From Candidatus Woesearchaeota archaeon (lineage in GTDB: Archaea; Nanobdellota; Nanobdellia; Woesearchaeales; JAGVYO01): a DNA stretch of 7,322 nt. The notes under the pieces were generated by a model. It was not told where the DNA came from. It saw only the letters and a list, made by a program, of their open reading frames with translations, and made no database searches. The stretch covers positions 1 to 7,322 of the forward strand of contig JAGVYO010000010.1 of the NCBI GenBank assembly GCA_018303225.1, given 5' to 3'. A program made the translations under genes and the position numbers. The number at the start of each line of letters is the position of its first letter. Position 1 is the first letter of the stretch. Positions 5,796-7,322 of the stretch are shown in pieces.

Positions 5796-5817
5796 ATTTG
5801 CTGGTCACAATCTCTAT
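5796..5817. repeat. 22-base direct repeat, distal copy (duplicate of the ychF 3' end)
   Basis: This is an exact 22-base match to the segment covering the last codons and most of the stop codon of the ychF-like gene. On the minus strand it would read I-E-I-V-T-S-K and then TAA. It lies outside the gene, separated from the functional copy by 100 unrelated bases. Confidence 0.85.
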
Positions 5818-5886
5818 CCATCTTTTCCTCCTCACGTTGTTCGGAGCAAAACATTGATGAAAAATAGGAGCTTGCTTCGCAATCTC

Positions 5887-5907
5887 GTTACTTTTTCAAA
5901 AAGTAAC
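5887..5907. repeat. 21-base palindrome GTTACTTTTT-C-AAAAAGTAAC
   Basis: The arms are ten bases each, perfectly complementary around a single central base, beginning 9 bases past the ychF stop. As DNA it would extrude as a cruciform rather than form an ordinary RNA stem with a wide loop. It could serve as a bidirectional terminator between the convergent arvC and ychF genes, or as part of a small repetitive element. Confidence 0.7.
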
Positions 5908-5908
5908 C

Positions 5909-5914
5909 AAAAAA
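5909..5914 (-). terminator. T6 tract directly after the ychF stop
   Basis: On the ychF coding strand, TTTTTT begins one base after TGA. The palindrome that follows adds another T5 run. Together they are a plausible terminator for the ychF-like gene. Confidence 0.45.
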
Positions 5915-5915
5915 C

Positions 5916-7112
5916 TCATTTGCTGGTCACAATCTCTATGACATCCCTATGGTTTAGAATGTGCTCCTTTCCAACTGCTTTTTTGGTTTTCACGTCAATG
6001 GCCTTGATGAACCCTTTTCCGATGTCGGTGTGCAATCGGAAGGCAAAGTCCAGCGCTGTCGAGTTCCGTTTCAGCAAATAGCAGTCCGGCAGGTATCTTC
6101 CGTCCTTGTCCTGCAATTTGCCTACGCCGCCGGGGAAGATGGCCACATAGCCCAGCAGCCCAAATACAGCCCTGTCCAATACTTCCTGCACGCCGGTGCT
6201 GCCGAATTTTCTCAAAACGTTTTCTCGGATGAATTCCAATGCCTTTTTCTGCCGTTCATTCAGCTTAGGCTCGTTGATGATCTTAAAATCACTTTCTCCC
6301 GGGATATACTCAATCAATCCGTGCTTGGCGGCTTCCCGCAATGCCAGCTCGGATTCGGCGCTGCAGGCCACGAGCATCCGGTCTGGGAACTCATTCTCCA
6401 GCCGCGCGAAGTTCTCGGCCGCTCCGGGGACGTCGATCTTGTTGCACGCGATGATCATGGGTTTTGTGCGCTTTCTGAATTCAGTGGCCAGTCTCAGCAA
6501 TGTCGCATCGTCCCATTCCGTAGGCTTCTCGTTCAGGTTCAGCTTTTTGCGCATCTCATTGGCCATCTCTTCTGTTACCCCCAATCCGGAAAGCTGCTTG
6601 GTCAGGGCTTTGTCAATTTGTGCCTGCTCCTGCACGGTCTGCCGCGCGAATTTTTCCCAGCCTTTCTTTAAAATGCGCAGGTACCACATGTCCAGCTCTT
6701 TCTCCAGGAAACGGACGTCGTTGGAGGGATTGTAGTTTCCCGGGTCGACGGATTCACCTTTGGCGTTGGTGCTGCCTGCTACGTCAATGACATGGATCAG
6801 GACATCTGCCTGATTGAGGTCATCGAGAAACTGGTTTCCGAGTCCGGCACCCTGGTGGGCCCCCTCTACCAGGCCTGCTACATCCAGGAGCTCTACCGGC
6901 ACAAAGCGGTTATGGTTCAGGCAATAGCCTACCCGGGGGTTGCATTGGACATTGAATTCCTTATCCACGCATTTTACCTTTGCATGGCCGGCGCCGCGGT
7001 TGGGCTTGATGGTAGTGAACGGATAATTGGCAATTTCGACCTCGGCCAGCGTGGTGGCTTTGAAGAACGTCGATTTTCCGGTGGATGGCTTGCCTACGAT
7101 GCCGACTAGCAT
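5916..7112 (-). CDS. YchF/Ygr210-type OBG-family GTPase
   Basis: This 398-residue TRAFAC-class NTPase belongs to the OBG group. Seen: G1 GKPSTGKS (7-14), NYPFTTIKPN (29-38, switch I of the YchF/Ygr210 group), G3 DVAGL (77-81) with VEGAHQGAGLGNQFLDDL, a long helical insertion (about 135-215), G4 NKID (224-227) and G5 SAE (251-253). A C-terminal TGS domain occupies about 318-396 (IFPGG, LKRNSTALDFAF). The canonical NKxD makes GTP the likely substrate, unlike bacterial YchF/human OLA1, whose altered G4 prefers ATP; this places the gene nearer the archaeal Ygr210 subfamily. Cys48, Cys57 and Cys64 sit between switch I and G3, as in archaeal relatives I recall. The family is ribosome- or translation-linked, with an unsettled precise role. 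It has a leaderless promoter, and its 3' end is duplicated just downstream. Confidence 0.88.
   Translation of the reverse strand: MLVGIVGKPSTGKSTFFKATTLAEVEIANYPFTTIKPNRGAGHAKVKCVDKEFNVQCNPRVGYCLNHNRFVPVELLDVAGLVEGAHQGAGLGNQFLDDLNQADVLIHVIDVAGSTNAKGESVDPGNYNPSNDVRFLEKELDMWYLRILKKGWEKFARQTVQEQAQIDKALTKQLSGLGVTEEMANEMRKKLNLNEKPTEWDDATLLRLATEFRKRTKPMIIACNKIDVPGAAENFARLENEFPDRMLVACSAESELALREAAKHGLIEYIPGESDFKIINEPKLNERQKKALEFIRENVLRKFGSTGVQEVLDRAVFGLLGYVAIFPGGVGKLQDKDGRYLPDCYLLKRNSTALDFAFRLHTDIGKGFIKAIDVKTKKAVGKEHILNHRDVIEIVTSK
5918..5939. repeat. 22-base direct repeat, proximal copy (inside the ychF 3' end)
   Basis: This copy encodes the final residues IEIVTSK of the ychF product and shares one base with its TGA stop (the T). 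It is identical to the distal copy 122 bases away, and the bases flanking the two copies are unrelated. Confidence 0.85.
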
Positions 7113-7133
7113 ACCAGTATGGATTCTAAGATA

Positions 7134-7148
7134 TTATATTAAGTTTTC
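7134..7148 (-). promoter_or_regulatory. Promoter of the ychF-like gene (leaderless)
   Basis: On the minus strand, GGAAAAC (BRE-like) precedes TTAATATAA, centred about 26 bases before the ATG. No Shine-Dalgarno intervenes, so transcription probably starts at the start codon. Confidence 0.6.
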
Positions 7149-7162
7149 CTGTCACCGCTTAT

Positions 7163-7177
7163 CGAAACGTTTATAAA
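7163..7177 (+). promoter_or_regulatory. Promoter of the right-edge gene (leaderless)
   Basis: CGAAACG followed by TTTATAAA is a textbook archaeal BRE/TATA pair, centred about 27 bases before the ATG. Together with the ychF promoter it fills the 88-base divergent intergenic region. Confidence 0.65.
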
Positions 7178-7200
7178 TTCATTTTCCCGGGAAGAAGGGT

Positions 7201-7322
7201 ATGTCTGTCATTGTACGTACCATCCCGCAGTTCAAGGTGAAGTACAAGGATGTCTTCCACCTGAAGAACCTCTATGTGATGCTGCACGAATACCTGGCGG
7301 AAGAGGGTTTCCTGGATATCAA
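7201..7322 (+). CDS. Unrecognised protein, N-terminal 40 codons (3' end outside window)
   Basis: The frame starts at an ATG placed 27 bases after a strong TATA box and stays open to the window edge. The visible protein begins MSVIVRTIPQFKVKYKDVFH and continues with LKNLYVMLHEYLAEEGFLDI. It has no signal peptide, glycines of a P-loop or cysteine motif in this part; the second half looks like an amphipathic helix rich in Leu, Tyr and Glu. I have an impression of similar openings in conserved DPANN hypothetical proteins but cannot name a family, and no function is proposed. The promoter and codon pattern support a real gene. Confidence 0.7.
   Translation, partial: MSVIVRTIPQFKVKYKDVFHLKNLYVMLHEYLAEEGFLDI

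Larger units (their letters stand above)
5818..5917. other. 100-base segment between 22-base repeats, possible small inserted element
   Basis: This segment is bounded on both sides by the 22-base direct repeat. It contains two fold-back structures: CGGAGCAA at 5842-5849 pairing with TTGCTTCG at 5872-5879 (one G-U), and a 21-base palindrome at 5887-5907. It has no gene; the short open frame on the plus strand is antisense to ychF and consists partly of repeat sequence. A non-autonomous insertion or a recombination scar would explain it, but no transposase ends are recognised. Confidence 0.35.

Noticed and set aside
5627..5915. CRISPR array in the repeat-rich spacer
   Set aside because: The 22-base repeat occurs only twice, one copy is coding sequence, and there is no regular spacer pattern or cas gene.
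5776..6081. A 101-codon plus-strand frame beginning in the arvC-ychF spacer
   Set aside because: Its first part translates repeat and palindrome sequence and the rest is antisense to ychF; no promoter or ribosome binding site.
5961..6671. A 236-codon open frame on the plus strand opposite the ychF-like gene
   Set aside because: It is antisense to a protein with complete G motifs and TGS domain, and shows no recognisable domain or promoter.

Overview
The window is a compact, fully archaeal stretch of about 7.3 kb, probably from a DPANN or euryarchaeal lineage. The archaeal assignment rests on gene content: GatB, a Mre11-type nuclease, a HerA-type ATPase, a complete ArvABC (OapABC) cluster and a Ygr210/YchF-type GTPase. 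It also rests on promoters, because most promoter-proximal genes have a TATA box centred 26-28 bases before the start codon with a purine-rich BRE-like stretch upstream, as expected for leaderless archaeal mRNAs. The finer lineage is a guess from memory of similar proteins and cannot be fixed without a tree.

Layout. The left edge holds the last 355 codons of gatB (+). Convergent with it, 3 bases away, is mre11 (-), and upstream of mre11 on the same strand is herA (-). Both are DNA-end processing genes, but their usual partners rad50 and nurA are not in the window. herA shares a 117-base divergent promoter region with arvA-arvB-arvC (+): a small GTPase, a DUF2073 protein and a zinc-ribbon protein. 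These correspond to the haloarchaeal origin-associated proteins OapABC, later named ArvABC because the GTPase drives extracellular vesicle formation in Haloferax. A 289-base AT-rich spacer full of small repeats separates arvC from the convergent ychF-like gene (-). At the right edge an unrecognised gene starts divergently from ychF and runs off the window.

How the genes work together. gatB serves tRNA amidation, mre11 and herA serve DNA repair, and arvABC probably serves membrane remodelling. The ychF-like gene encodes a translation-linked NTPase. They look like neighbouring housekeeping units rather than one pathway, and I see no insertion sequence, CRISPR array, tRNA or defence system.

The most notable non-coding structure is a pair of 35-base hairpin elements (31 of 35 positions identical) lying downstream of herA and of arvC, each in the sense orientation of the gene it follows. 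In addition, an exact 22-base copy of the 3' end of ychF lies beyond that gene's stop codon, separated from it by a 100-base segment containing palindromes. This looks like the footprint of a small insertion or recombination event.
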